Below are positions 55,146 through 64,000 of a stretch of 64,000 bases of DNA, in pieces. The stretch spans positions 2,480,001 through 2,544,000 of the forward strand of contig NC_008319.1 in NCBI RefSeq assembly GCF_000014585.1, in the 5' to 3' direction. Below the pieces are notes generated by a model. That model made no database searches. It was given only the letters and a program-made list of their open reading frames with translations, and was not told the origin of the DNA. The position numbers were made by a program, and so were the translations under genes. Each line of letters begins with the position of its first letter. Positions within the stretch are counted from its first letter, which is position 1. Origin of the DNA: Synechococcus sp. CC9311. GTDB taxonomy: Bacteria > Cyanobacteriota > Cyanobacteriia > PCC-6307 > Cyanobiaceae.

Positions 55146-56618
55146 ATGTTCAAGGAATACCAACCATCGCATGGATATGACGAGTATTTCTGCAAAAAGC
55201 AGGCTGCCCCACGTGCTGACTTGGAGCCTCTACTCAACTCGCTGGGCCAAATCGGCATGGCCGAGCTCCAACACAATCATGCCTGCGCCAGCAATCTGTT
55301 AAGACGCCTAGGAGCCACGTTCCGAATCAACGGCTCAGGAGCACATGCAGACGAACGAATCCTCCCTTTTGATCCATTACCAAGACTGATTCACAAACGA
55401 GAGTGGGTGATTCTGGAAGAGGGTTTGCTGCAACGGCTGGATGCAATTGATCATTTTTTGGCTGATATTTATGGACCACAAAATATCCTCAATGACAACG
55501 TCATTCCACGGGAAGACGTTGAAAGCTCCCAAGGCTGGCGTCCAGAAATGCAAGGTATTTCATTACCTCTGGGACGATGGTGTCACATTTCTGGACTGGA
55601 CTTGATCAGGGATGGGGATGGCAACTGGCGAGTACTAGAAGACAACTTACGATGCCCTTCAGGGGTTGCTTATTTCCTCGAAAATCGTCGTGTCATGAAG
55701 CGATTATTTCCGAGTCTATTTGAAGGGCGACAAATCCAAGCAATCGATGATTACCCCTCCCATTTACTACGAACACTTCAGGATCTAGCCCCATGGAGTG
55801 AAACCCCACGGGTGGCTCTTCTCACTCCAGGAGTCTTCAACAGTGCTTATTTCGAACACAGCTACCTCGCACAGCAAATGGGAATCACACTAGTGGAAGG
55901 CAGAGACTTGATCTGCGAAAACGAACATGTATGGATGCGCAGCACAGCAGGATTACAACGTATCGATGTGATCTATCGACGAATTGATGATGATTTTCTG
56001 GACCCCAAAGTGTTCCGCCGAGATTCCGTCCTTGGAGTGCCTGGCCTCATGGACGCAATGCGCAAAGGAAACGTAGCGATCGCCAATGCACCAGGCACAG
56101 GTGTTGCCGACGACAAGCTTATTTATGCCTACGTGCCCGAGATGATTCGCTACTACCTCGACCAGGAACCAATCATCGACAACGTGCCCACTTACCTCTG
56201 TTCAAAGCCAAATGACTTGACCTACGTGCTGGAACACCTCAACTCACTCGTCGTGAAATCAGTCGCTGAAGCTGGTGGCTACGGGATGTTGATCGGCCCC
56301 CACGCATCAACAAGCGAAATCGAGGCTTTTGCCGAGAAGATCAAGGCCCATCCACGCAATTTCATTGCACAGCCCACATTGCAACTCTCGACCGTTCCCT
56401 CTCTCAGTGAGGGTGAACTCTATCCGTGTCATGTGGACTTGCGTCCATATGTTCTGCGCGGAAAAAGGAACTGGGTCAGTCCAGGTGGACTCACCCGCGT
56501 CGCCTTAAGACGTGGATCTTTAGTCGTGAATTCATCCCAAGGTGGCGGGTGCAAAGACACCTGGGTGGTGACCGATCATCACGCACCCGTTGAACATCGG
56601 GAGGCCATGCCGTGTTGA
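55146..56618 (+). CDS. Circularly permuted ATP-grasp type 2 protein
   Basis: The 490-residue protein has the circularly permuted ATP-grasp layout (formerly DUF404/DUF407). Residues ~95-160 contain FLADIYGPQNIL and PLGRWCHISGLDLIRDGDGNWRVLEDNLRCPSG (block around 135-168). The C-terminal half has LVVKSVAEAGGYGMLIGPHAS (about 369-389) and NFIAQPTLQLSTVPS. Such enzymes are predicted amide/peptide ligases using ATP. It is followed with overlaps by an alpha-E and a transglutaminase-like gene; this trio is a conserved bacterial gene neighbourhood of unknown product. It lies 256 bases after the amidotransferase gene. Confidence 0.92.
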   Translation: MFKEYQPSHGYDEYFCKKQAAPRADLEPLLNSLGQIGMAELQHNHACASNLLRRLGATFRINGSGAHADERILPFDPLPRLIHKREWVILEEGLLQRLDAIDHFLADIYGPQNILNDNVIPREDVESSQGWRPEMQGISLPLGRWCHISGLDLIRDGDGNWRVLEDNLRCPSGVAYFLENRRVMKRLFPSLFEGRQIQAIDDYPSHLLRTLQDLAPWSETPRVALLTPGVFNSAYFEHSYLAQQMGITLVEGRDLICENEHVWMRSTAGLQRIDVIYRRIDDDFLDPKVFRRDSVLGVPGLMDAMRKGNVAIANAPGTGVADDKLIYAYVPEMIRYYLDQEPIIDNVPTYLCSKPNDLTYVLEHLNSLVVKSVAEAGGYGMLIGPHASTSEIEAFAEKIKAHPRNFIAQPTLQLSTVPSLSEGELYPCHVDLRPYVLRGKRNWVSPGGLTRVALRRGSLVVNSSQGGGCKDTWVVTDHHAPVEHREAMPC

Positions 56619-57610
56619 GCCGGGTCGCGGACTCCCTCTATTGGATCAACCGTTTTGTGGAGCGCGCCGAAAACATCTCTCGCTTTCTTGAAGTAAGCGA
56701 AGCAATGTCTTTAGACAATCCCAGCAGCAATGCTGAACCCTGGTTGCCATTAATCGATGCAAGCGGTGATCGCCAGCTTTTCGATCAAAGCTATCCACGT
56801 CGATCGCCACAGGATGTAAGGGGTTTTCTGCTCCTTGACCGCAACAACCCAAACAGCATTGTGAGCTGCATCTCTAATGCCCGTGAGAACGCCCGTCAGA
56901 TCCGCGATGTGATCTCTACAGAGATGTGGGAACACATCAATGAACTTTTTTGGAGTCTTCAGGATGGAGAAGTCCTTTGGAGAGAACCAGACTTAGAGCA
57001 ACTGCGCACGATTCGTCGTGGTTGCCAACTTTTTTATGGCATTACTGACGTCACACTCAGCCGCGATCATGCCTGGTTGTTTAGCCGCCTAGGTCGGCTC
57101 ATCGAAAGGGCTGATAAAACCTCGAGAATTCTTGATGTGAAGTACTTTCTGCTGCTGCCTGACCCGAACGCAGTAGGTGGCGTGCTGGATGAGCTGCAAT
57201 GGATTGCTCTTCTCCGTTCCGCTGGGGCTTATCAGATGTATCGGCAGAGCGTCCAACAAGCCATCAGTCCCACGTCGGTGGCCCGTTTTCTTCTGCTTGA
57301 TCCGATTTTTCCCAGATCCGTACGGTTTTGCCTACAAGAGATCAACGACACCCTTAAGTGCATTCAACACAACCCCATTCCAGGATCACCTGACGATCTC
57401 GAATGCCTACGCGGGCAACTAGTAGCCAAGTGGAGTTACGTTCGCATCGAACCACTCATCAACCGCGGATTGCATGAAGCGATTGATCAACTGCAGAACG
57501 ATCTCAATCAACTGCATGGGCTCATTCATAACAACTATTTCACCACCCCAGCTCTCACACCTCAGGACCTCTCAACCATTTCGAAAGATCCCTCATGCTC
57601 ATTGAGCTAA
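56612..57610 (+). CDS. Alpha-E domain protein (DUF403)
   Basis: The 332-residue protein starts at GTG 56612, seven bases inside the end of the ATP-grasp gene. It begins with the alpha-E signature MLSRVADSLYWINRFVERAENISRFLEV (first 28 residues) and is helical throughout, with HAWLFSRLGRLIERADKTSRILDVKYFLLLP in the middle (about 150-180). The Arg/Glu-rich helices may bind substrate for the adjacent permuted ATP-grasp enzyme. No separate catalytic motif is known. Confidence 0.92.
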   Translation: MLSRVADSLYWINRFVERAENISRFLEVSEAMSLDNPSSNAEPWLPLIDASGDRQLFDQSYPRRSPQDVRGFLLLDRNNPNSIVSCISNARENARQIRDVISTEMWEHINELFWSLQDGEVLWREPDLEQLRTIRRGCQLFYGITDVTLSRDHAWLFSRLGRLIERADKTSRILDVKYFLLLPDPNAVGGVLDELQWIALLRSAGAYQMYRQSVQQAISPTSVARFLLLDPIFPRSVRFCLQEINDTLKCIQHNPIPGSPDDLECLRGQLVAKWSYVRIEPLINRGLHEAIDQLQNDLNQLHGLIHNNYFTTPALTPQDLSTISKDPSCSLS

Positions 57611-58494
57611 CTCACAACCTCACGTATCGATACGACGCACCGATCAGCCTTGGTGATCACCGACTGTGTCTCCAACCAAGAGGTCATGGTCATCAGCGGC
57701 TACTCGAGCACAGGCTGATCGTCTCTCCAGAACCAAGCCATCACCACGCGCTCGTAGCAGCAAGTGGAGACGAGATTCGACGGGTTCGCTTTCAAGGTAC
57801 GACAAGTCATTTATGCATTGAAGCTCACAGCAAAGTGGAAACCCAAGTGGCAATGCCCCTTGAAGAATGCTTCAACCCACTCAATCCTCCGCTCCCCTAT
57901 CCCCGCGGACATCTCAATCGTGACCTGCACGGTGCACTAGAGGGCTGGCTGCCTAACGGTCAGCACGATCCGTCAGCCGTCGCCCTAGCCCAAGACGCAT
58001 TAATGGGCGGGAACCAGCAAACCTTGCCGTTTTTGATCCAACTGATGGGAACCATTCAAGACAGGGTGAAATACACCGAGCGACATTTAGGTCCAGCCTG
58101 GCCAGCTGGCCGAACCTTGAGAGAAAGAGTGGGCTCTTGCCGAGATTTAGCCATGTTGATGGTGGAATGTTGTCGAAGCGTTGGGCTACCAGCACGATTC
58201 ACCAGCGGGTATCAACTCATCGATCCTCCTCCTGCTGACTATGACCTACATGCTTGGGCCGAAATTTATCTTCCAGGAGCCGGTTGGCGTGGTTTTGACC
58301 CAAGCGCTGGAAGTGAAATCAACGAGCGCTATATCGTCCTGGCCAGCTCATCAAAACCAGAACTAACTGCAGCTGTTTCTGGAAACTTCTCTGGCCCACC
58401 AAATACAAGCAGCACACTCAACTGGACGATCAAGGCACAAATCGCAGACGTGAAGCACGACGACACTGCGATGAAGACAGCTCAAGCAGCCTGA
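57595..58494 (+). CDS. Transglutaminase-like cysteine peptidase-fold protein
   Basis: The 299-residue protein has a beta-rich N-terminal domain (TYRYDAPISLGDHRLCLQPRG) and a transglutaminase-like core with the triad Cys in GSCRDLAMLMVECCRSVGLPARF (about residues 180-202), His in DLHAWAEIYLPGAGWRGFDPS (about 216-236), and Asp in that same block. Members of this neighbourhood are thought to cleave or transfer peptide-type products of the ATP-grasp enzyme. The start overlaps the alpha-E gene by 16 bases. The stop overlaps the end of the convergent gene at 58482 by 13 bases. Confidence 0.92.
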   Translation: MLIELTHNLTYRYDAPISLGDHRLCLQPRGHGHQRLLEHRLIVSPEPSHHHALVAASGDEIRRVRFQGTTSHLCIEAHSKVETQVAMPLEECFNPLNPPLPYPRGHLNRDLHGALEGWLPNGQHDPSAVALAQDALMGGNQQTLPFLIQLMGTIQDRVKYTERHLGPAWPAGRTLRERVGSCRDLAMLMVECCRSVGLPARFTSGYQLIDPPPADYDLHAWAEIYLPGAGWRGFDPSAGSEINERYIVLASSSKPELTAAVSGNFSGPPNTSSTLNWTIKAQIADVKHDDTAMKTAQAA

Positions 58495-58973
58495 AGGACA
58501 GGTTCAAGACCATGCAAAAGAGGAGGTGCTGCAGCTTGTGACGTTGCTTGATAAAGCCTTGGAATCTTCAGGCTGTTGTAAACACGAAACTCTCTGTCGA
58601 GACATGCATTTGGATTTCGCATGGCCTGATTAAGAACAACAGACCCATCAGGATCCGATAAAGAGCGATGAAATGTTCCTCTTGGGATATTGAGAATGTC
58701 TCCCCCGCTTTCCAAACGAACGATGTGAAAAGGTTGCGCCCAAGCCAAATTCACCAAGTAGAAGGTTCGTCCACCACTTGCAGCGAGCAGATTGTCGTCT
58801 TGGTGAGGATGGAGATAAAATTGCCAAGCCCCACTCTCTTCAGCATCCGGCGGACTCACAGCTGGTCCACGATGTATCACTAAGTCGCGAGCATTCGAGT
58901 CAGCAATAGTGACATCAAAAAAGCGAACAGATGGGGTATCGCGAAATCGCGTGTAAGGAATAAGCTCAAACAT
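58482..58973 (-). CDS. Cupin-like protein of unknown function
   Basis: The 163-residue protein has a beta-strand-rich centre with spaced His residues (FYLHPHQDDNLLAASGGRTFYL, PFHIVRL, GDILNIPRGTFHRSL), which matches a single cupin barrel that could hold a metal through His/Asp/Glu. No signal peptide. It is convergent with the transglutaminase-like gene and reads toward it. The substrate is unknown; sugar isomerases and dioxygenases share this fold. Confidence 0.65.
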   Translation of the reverse strand: MFELIPYTRFRDTPSVRFFDVTIADSNARDLVIHRGPAVSPPDAEESGAWQFYLHPHQDDNLLAASGGRTFYLVNLAWAQPFHIVRLESGGDILNIPRGTFHRSLSDPDGSVVLNQAMRNPNACLDREFRVYNSLKIPRLYQATSQAAAPPLLHGLEPVLQAA

Positions 58974-59037
58974 CTCAACGAAAAATTAGTAGTTAGCTTT
59001 AACGCCTATACCTCGTTTAATCCGTAGCGGATGCCAC

Positions 59038-60090
59038 TCATCCACCCAAATAAGCCATCTCGGCATGATGGTTTACTGGCTGCTCTAACCCACGCTGCTC
59101 ACTAAAACGGTCCGACCGTACAGACCACAACTCGCTCAGAGCGTTTTGCAGCAACGAATCTGCAACATCCTCACGAAGCCACTGACGCAAATCGGTGCCT
59201 TCACTGGCAAACAAGCAGGTAAAAGCTTGACCATCGGCTGTAATCCTTAAGCGGTTGCAATCGGAACAAAAAGGCTCGCTAATGGAGGCAATCGTACCCA
59301 CAATCCCACCACCATCTTGATACGACCACTGCCGACTCGTCCCAGCAACGGGTCGACCAATAGGTTGAATCGGCCAATGGCGATGAAGGAGCTGAATCAT
59401 CTCCTGAGCAGGCATGACCTGATCACGGCACCAGCCATTGCGATTGCCAACGTCCATATATTCGATCAAACGCAACTGCAACCGTTGTTGCCTGGCCAAA
59501 CGCGCCAATGGAATCAACTGATCATCATTGAAGCCGCGTTGGATCACGGCATTGAGCTTGAGGCCGCCTTGCGCAGGATCAAATCCAGCAGCACGAGCGG
59601 CATCAATTCCAGCCAATACCCTCGCGAACAGGGCATTCCCAGCCTCAGGGCCAGAACGCAAACCTGCCATTCGCGCGATACTTGCGCCATCTACGGCATC
59701 CAAGCTGATCGTGATGCGATCCACTCCAGCAGCTCGCAACCGTCTCGCCTTGTTGTCGTTTAGAAGAGAACCGTTGGTCGTGATAGCAACCTCTTTCAAA
59801 CGGCTGAAGGGGTGAGCAGCCGTCTGCCTTCCAAGCGAAAGGGCATCAAGAAGCGGCCAAAGGCGTTCGGTGAGCAAAGGTTCACCACCGGTCAAGCGAA
59901 GAGTGTGGGCACCTAATCGGCAAGCAGCAGAAATTAAGCGCAGCTGGTCTGCGGTCGTAAGTAAACCGGGCGGCTCAATACTTTCTGGACAGCAATAAGG
60001 GCAAGACAAATTGCACCGTGCCGTTAGCGAAAGCCTCAAAACCCCAAGGGGCCTTGCAAGACGATCAGTGACTGGCGAGGGCATCGTCAT
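59038..60090 (-). CDS. moaA: GTP 3',8-cyclase MoaA (molybdopterin biosynthesis)
   Basis: The 350-residue radical SAM enzyme starts molybdopterin synthesis by rearranging GTP. The N-terminal [4Fe-4S] site is CNLSCPYC (CxxxCxxC, about residues 27-34). RLTGGEPLL follows. The second cluster uses the C-terminal Cys in FCSDCNRLRITADGQAFTCLF (about 269-289). The protein ends in Gly-Gly (MAYLGG), the conserved catalytic tail. Its start overlaps the mobA stop by four bases. The cofactor is needed by NarB, encoded on the other strand. Confidence 0.96.
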   Translation of the reverse strand: MTMPSPVTDRLARPLGVLRLSLTARCNLSCPYCCPESIEPPGLLTTADQLRLISAACRLGAHTLRLTGGEPLLTERLWPLLDALSLGRQTAAHPFSRLKEVAITTNGSLLNDNKARRLRAAGVDRITISLDAVDGASIARMAGLRSGPEAGNALFARVLAGIDAARAAGFDPAQGGLKLNAVIQRGFNDDQLIPLARLARQQRLQLRLIEYMDVGNRNGWCRDQVMPAQEMIQLLHRHWPIQPIGRPVAGTSRQWSYQDGGGIVGTIASISEPFCSDCNRLRITADGQAFTCLFASEGTDLRQWLREDVADSLLQNALSELWSVRSDRFSEQRGLEQPVNHHAEMAYLGG

Positions 60091-60668
60091 GTCCCAAACG
60101 GGGCAAGATCAGCAGGGCAGTTGGCATTACGCAAAAATTCTGCTTGGAAGCCAAGAGTCCGATACGGAACCCTTTCTAGCCATTTCATCCAACTTCGCTC
60201 ATCGGCAGACATTTGAAATTTGATGCTGTCTCGGTAAAGAGAGGAATTGGGATAAATACCAAACAATGGCTGAAGGGTATGACCATCGTGAGCGACTACA
60301 GCCAAAGTGGGTTGTTCGTTCCAGGCTGCAATCAAGGCAACAAGGAGCTCAGTCTCCAACCAAGGCATATCAACAGGCAGTGTTAACCAGCCTTGGGCTT
60401 CGTCCTGATCGAACATGGCGAGCATCGCAGCAAGAGGTCCCTTCCCAGGGGAAGGATCTAACTTGCAATCCACACCCTCCAGTTTTGAAACAAGCGCATG
60501 GTGACTGGGGCTCGAACTCACGACAACTGCTTCAAGACCAAGTTGGAGGCACAAATCGACAGTGTGAGTCAACCAACAGCCTCCCTTTGGATGGGGGATC
60601 AAAGCTTTATCTCGGCCCATTCGGCGACTGGAACCACCGCAGAGGACACACGCCAACAGGGTGCCCAC
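60087..60668 (-). CDS. mobA: Molybdenum cofactor guanylyltransferase MobA
   Basis: The 193-residue nucleotidyltransferase carries the MobA signature LCGGSSRRMGRDKALI (about residues 9-24), and LDPSPGKGPLAAMLAMFD and LTLPVDMPWL further on. It attaches GMP to molybdopterin, giving the bis-MGD form used by nitrate reductases. It is the first gene of mobA-moaA on the minus strand, divergent from nrtP across a 256-base space. Confidence 0.93.
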   Translation of the reverse strand: MGTLLACVLCGGSSRRMGRDKALIPHPKGGCWLTHTVDLCLQLGLEAVVVSSSPSHHALVSKLEGVDCKLDPSPGKGPLAAMLAMFDQDEAQGWLTLPVDMPWLETELLVALIAAWNEQPTLAVVAHDGHTLQPLFGIYPNSSLYRDSIKFQMSADERSWMKWLERVPYRTLGFQAEFLRNANCPADLAPFGT

Positions 60669-60794
60669 TTGTTAGAAACCCGTCTATAGACATCATCAAT
60701 CGGCACATGGAACAGTTGTGTAGCGAATACGACCATTAGGCGACAGGCAATCCCTTTATCACTCAACTGAAGTCCTCAGATCAAGTGCCATTCC

Positions 60795-60808
60795 GTATCT
60801 GAGACAAC
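60795..60808 (+). promoter_or_regulatory. Candidate NtcA box upstream of nrtP
   Basis: GTATCTGAGACAAC (GTA-N8-AAC) is one base off the NtcA consensus and lies 117 bases before the nrtP ATG. About 22 bases after it TTTAGT could serve as a weak -10, but the second base is not A. The 60669-60924 space holds no gene. Confidence 0.4.
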
Positions 60809-60924
60809 CATGCAAATCACAATTGGATGGTTTAGTGAATGATCGGCTTGCATATGCGCCGTTTTTTGAATCCTGAGTGCGTTTTTTAAGAGACCGGGGT
60901 TTATTCCAATTTTATTAATTCCCC

Positions 60925-62487
60925 ATGCTTGGAGAACTCTGGTCGTTCCAGGGGAGATACCGAACTCTTCATCTCACCTGGTTCGCATTTTTTCTGACCT
61001 TTGTCGTCTGGTTCAACCTGGCGCCCTTGGCTACCACCGTTAAGGCCGATTTGGGATTAACTCTCGGTCAAATCCGCACCGTTGCCATTTGCAACGTAGC
61101 CCTCACGATCCCAGCCCGCGTTCTGATTGGAATGCTCCTCGACAAATACGGGCCTCGACTGACCTATTCCAGCCTGCTGGTTTTTTCAGTCATTCCTTGC
61201 CTGATGTTCGCCTCAGCCCAAGACTTCAATCAATTAGTTGTTGCACGCCTGCTTTTATCCATCGTGGGTGCAGGCTTTGTGATCGGGATCCGCATGGTTG
61301 CCGAATGGTTCCCACCGAAAGAGATCGGTCTAGCTGAAGGAATCTATGGCGGATGGGGCAATTTCGGATCAGCGTTCTCGGCTTTAACACTTGTAGGACT
61401 GGCCGGATGGCTCTCGTTCTCAGGCGGCTTCGAGCTGCCATCAGGCGCTGTCCTTAATTGGCGTGGTGCCATTGCTCTAACAGGGATTATTTCTGCTGTA
61501 TACGGCTTTATTTATTACTTCAACGTTAGCGATACACCTCCTGGTAAGACTTATCAAAAGCCTGAGCGAACAGCAGGCTTGGAAGTCACATCGATGCGTG
61601 ATTTCTGGGGTTTGCTGGGGATGAATGTACCGTTTGCCGCCATTCTCTGTGTGCTTTGTTGGCGCCTACAAAAAGTTGGCTTCCTGAATGCAGGAACCTA
61701 CCCACTAGCCCTAGGGGCTGTTCTGATCTGGTTTATCTTTCAGACCTGGGGAATCATTCGCACCAATCGTGAGCTAATCATGGGTACGAAGACGTACCCC
61801 AAAGAAGATCGCTACGAATTCAAGCAGGTTGCCATTCTTGAACTCACTTACATTGTGAACTTCGGATCAGAGTTGGCCGTCGTATCGATGTTGCCAACAT
61901 TTTTCGAAACCACTTTTGATCTACCCAAGGCAACCGCTGGAATCCTTGCCTCCTGCTTTGCTTTTGTGAATCTTGTCGCTCGCCCAGCTGGTGGTCTGAT
62001 CTCAGACAAACTCGGCAGTCGTAAGAACACCATGGCATTTTTAACAGGAGGCCTAGGGATTGGTTATCTCGTGATGAGCATGATCAAACCTGGCACGTTC
62101 AGCGGAACGACAGGGATCATCATTGCTGTGTTGATCACCATGCTTGCCTCCTTCTTCGTTCAATCAGGAGAAGGGGCTACGTTTGCACTTGTTCCGTTGG
62201 TGAAGCGTCGCGTCACGGGCCAAGTCGCTGGTTTGGTTGGTGCATACGGCAACGTCGGAGCTGTGACTTATCTAACGATTTTTAGTCTGCTTCCGATGTG
62301 GATGGGTGGGGGTAAAGATCCTTCACCAGAAATCATCGCAGCCTCCAATAGTGCTTTCTTCCAAGTTCTGGGGGTCGCTGGCCTGATTGTTGCTTTCTTC
62401 TGCTTCTTTTTCCTCAAAGAACCTAAGGGTTCCTTCGATGACTTACATGAAGGGGAAACAGCGAGTCCTGAATTCGCCAACAACTGA
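60925..62487 (+). CDS. nrtP: Nitrate/nitrite transporter of the NrtP (NRT2/NarK) type
   Basis: The 520-residue major facilitator has twelve hydrophobic segments. Nitrate-porter blocks are LAPLATTVKADLGLTLGQIRTVA (about residues 33-55), RVLIGMLLDKYGPRLTY (about 66-82) and IGIRMVAEWFPPKEIGLAEGIYGGWGNFGSAFS (about 120-152) with the Arg that contacts nitrate. Marine Synechococcus uses this single permease instead of an ABC system (called napA or nrtP in that group). A terminator-like stem-loop and narB follow. A candidate NtcA box lies upstream. Confidence 0.93.
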   Translation: MLGELWSFQGRYRTLHLTWFAFFLTFVVWFNLAPLATTVKADLGLTLGQIRTVAICNVALTIPARVLIGMLLDKYGPRLTYSSLLVFSVIPCLMFASAQDFNQLVVARLLLSIVGAGFVIGIRMVAEWFPPKEIGLAEGIYGGWGNFGSAFSALTLVGLAGWLSFSGGFELPSGAVLNWRGAIALTGIISAVYGFIYYFNVSDTPPGKTYQKPERTAGLEVTSMRDFWGLLGMNVPFAAILCVLCWRLQKVGFLNAGTYPLALGAVLIWFIFQTWGIIRTNRELIMGTKTYPKEDRYEFKQVAILELTYIVNFGSELAVVSMLPTFFETTFDLPKATAGILASCFAFVNLVARPAGGLISDKLGSRKNTMAFLTGGLGIGYLVMSMIKPGTFSGTTGIIIAVLITMLASFFVQSGEGATFALVPLVKRRVTGQVAGLVGAYGNVGAVTYLTIFSLLPMWMGGGKDPSPEIIAASNSAFFQVLGVAGLIVAFFCFFFLKEPKGSFDDLHEGETASPEFANN

Positions 62488-62515
62488 TTCCATATACCTA
62501 TTCATAACTGCAGTG

Positions 62516-62545
62516 CACCCGGCGTCATTGACTCCGGGTGTTTCT
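62516..62545 (+). terminator. Terminator-like stem-loop between nrtP and narB
   Basis: CACCCGG (62516-62522) pairs with CCGGGTG (62534-62540) around an 11-base loop and is followed by TTTCT. It may stop or thin transcription after nrtP before narB begins at 62565. Confidence 0.75.
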
Positions 62546-62564
62546 AAATACCTATCTTCAAATC

Positions 62565-64000
62565 ATGGCAGAGCAAACCACATCCATTCGCAGTCAATGT
62601 CCTTATTGCGGAGTGGGGTGTGGTTTGGACTTACAACCACCAGCAAAAAAGGGGGAGGCCGTCAGGCGAGATGCAGATGGAACCCCCATGTGGACGGCTA
62701 GAGGAGATCGACAGCATCCATCAAGTCTCGGTCAAGTTTGCATCAAGGGGGCCACAGTCGGAGAAACCCTATCGAGGGGCCGCCTGGATCAACCCCTCGG
62801 TCGAACCAGTCTTGATGATGACTTCCAACCGATCAGTTGGGATGAAGCTCTTGAGCGCATCTCAAGCCAAATCAAAACAAGCCTGGAATACAAGGGACCA
62901 GACTCCATCGCCATGTATGGCTCCGGACAATTCCATACCGAAGACTATTATTTGGCTCAAAAACTACTCAAAGGAGCGCTAGGAACTAATAATTTCGACG
63001 CCAATTCAAGACTTTGCATGAGTTCTGCCGTCGCGGGTTATACCCGCAGCTTGGGCTCAGATGGTCCCCCATGTAGCTATGAAGACCTAGACCACTGCAC
63101 TGTGGCGTTTCTCATCGGAACCAACACCGCTGAATGCCATCCAGTGCTCTTTCAACGATTACTTAAACGTAAAAAAAGACATCCTGGCTCTGTCACCATC
63201 GTGGTAATTGACCCACGCCAAACCGATACCGCAAAGGCTGCTGACATCCACCTGGCGGTAGCTCCTGGGAGTGACCTTGCCCTCCTTCACGGCATCGCCC
63301 ACCTGGTGATGCGTGAAAACGGACAGGACCCTACATTTATCGATAATTGCACAGACAACTACGACTCCTTTTTTGATGTCGTAGCCCGCTGGACGCCTAG
63401 ACGGGTGGCCTTGTTTTGTGGCATTCCTGAAAAACGCCTACGGGAAGTCGCCCAACTTTTTCATCGTCGTGAAAAAGTCTTAAGCCTCTGGTCGATGGGA
63501 GTAAATCAACGGCGAGAAGGAACCGCCGTCGTGGGTGGAATCATCAATCTGCACTTATTAACAGGACAAATCGGCAAGGAAGGAGCCGGACCTTTTTCAC
63601 TGACAGGGCAACCCAACGCCATGGGAGGCAGAGAAGCAGGTGGCCTCTCCCATCTTCTTCCTGGATATCGCCAAGTCACGAACCCAGAGCACCGCGCTGA
63701 AGTCGAGCAAACCTGGGGATTTCCCAAAGGGAAAATTTCTCCCAATCCTGGCCTAACGGCCTGGCAACAGGTCGAGGCGATGGAACGAGGAGAGCTGGAT
63801 TTGTGGTGGGTCGCTGCGACCAACCCTCTCGTGAGCATGCCAGACCTTGAACGCGTAAAAACAGCGATGAAGCGCTGCCCATTAGTCGTTGTTAGTGAAG
63901 CTTATACAGACTCAGAAACATCGCATTACGCTCACCTACTTCTACCAGCTGCTCAATGGAGTGAAAAATCAGGAACCATGACCAACTCTGAACGCAGGGT
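62565..64000 (+). CDS. narB: Assimilatory nitrate reductase NarB (partial, runs off the right edge)
   Basis: Reading from ATG 62565 (MAEQTTSIRSQCPYCGVGCG), the frame is open to the window end, giving 478 codons of a protein that normally has about 730. The [4Fe-4S] ligands are CPYCGVGC (CxxCxxxC, Cys12, 15, 19) and a later Cys in GQVCIKG (about residue 61). The molybdenum-binding Cys is in SRLCMSSAV. Later blocks such as LTGQIGKEGAGPFSLTGQPNAMGG and LPAAQWSEKSGT are typical of molybdopterin oxidoreductases of the NarB/NapA group. It reduces nitrate to nitrite with electrons from ferredoxin. The rest of the gene lies beyond 64000. Confidence 0.95.
   Translation, partial: MAEQTTSIRSQCPYCGVGCGLDLQPPAKKGEAVRRDADGTPMWTARGDRQHPSSLGQVCIKGATVGETLSRGRLDQPLGRTSLDDDFQPISWDEALERISSQIKTSLEYKGPDSIAMYGSGQFHTEDYYLAQKLLKGALGTNNFDANSRLCMSSAVAGYTRSLGSDGPPCSYEDLDHCTVAFLIGTNTAECHPVLFQRLLKRKKRHPGSVTIVVIDPRQTDTAKAADIHLAVAPGSDLALLHGIAHLVMRENGQDPTFIDNCTDNYDSFFDVVARWTPRRVALFCGIPEKRLREVAQLFHRREKVLSLWSMGVNQRREGTAVVGGIINLHLLTGQIGKEGAGPFSLTGQPNAMGGREAGGLSHLLPGYRQVTNPEHRAEVEQTWGFPKGKISPNPGLTAWQQVEAMERGELDLWWVAATNPLVSMPDLERVKTAMKRCPLVVVSEAYTDSETSHYAHLLLPAAQWSEKSGTMTNSERR

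Overview
The window looks like chromosome from a marine Synechococcus-type picocyanobacterium. The evidence is a high-light-inducible protein gene, a plant-type ferredoxin, a complete urtABCDE urea transporter next to a complete urease cluster, a cyanobacterial nitrate gene block (mobA, moaA, nrtP, narB), GTA-N8-TAC boxes of the NtcA type, a cyanobacterial group-2 sigma factor and many very small lineage-type ORFs. The species assignment is inference from gene content; no database was searched.

Layout. 1-6.3 kb is visibly A/T-richer than the rest and looks like accessory DNA. It carries a solute-binding lipoprotein overlapping an MscS-type channel, then a PhnD-like lipoprotein overlapping a membrane GGDEF-EAL protein. 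6.3-7.0 kb holds a decayed partial copy of the valS 3' half. It is separated from the intact valS (8.2-10.9 kb) by a second MscS channel gene. 11-14.5 kb has a Nif11-like peptide, a 2-oxoglutarate oxygenase, two conserved unknowns, a short-chain dehydrogenase and a Fur-family regulator. 14.5-18.4 kb is an island of tiny genes (secreted Cys-rich peptide, hli, ferredoxin, several unknowns) with hairpins, ending at tRNA-Val(UAC). 18.5-23.4 kb has a DUF2227-like membrane protein, mazG, arfB, another Cys-rich secreted peptide and long gene-poor stretches.

23.4-33.6 kb is housekeeping: speE-speB, gcvT, aspS, a sigma factor, dps, a short-chain dehydrogenase and pyrG-queE. 33.7-38.7 kb is a type I secretion operon (parvulin-like protein, ABC exporter with a degenerate C39-like domain, HlyD adaptor). 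An ecotin-type serine protease inhibitor follows, convergent with it. 39.2-42.1 kb is a tightly overlapping queC-pabB-pabC set, followed by an APC permease.

43.7-64 kb is a nitrogen acquisition region. urtABCDE imports urea. ureGFE and, divergently, ureDABC make nickel urease. A glutamine amidotransferase-like gene and a three-gene circularly permuted ATP-grasp / alpha-E / transglutaminase cluster follow. mobA-moaA make molybdenum cofactor for the nitrate reductase NarB, which runs off the right edge, and NrtP imports nitrate. A perfect NtcA-type box lies between ureE and ureD. A one-mismatch box with a well-placed -10 precedes urtA, and a weaker candidate precedes nrtP. Together these suggest nitrogen-status control. 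SpeB, if it is an agmatinase, would also release urea internally.
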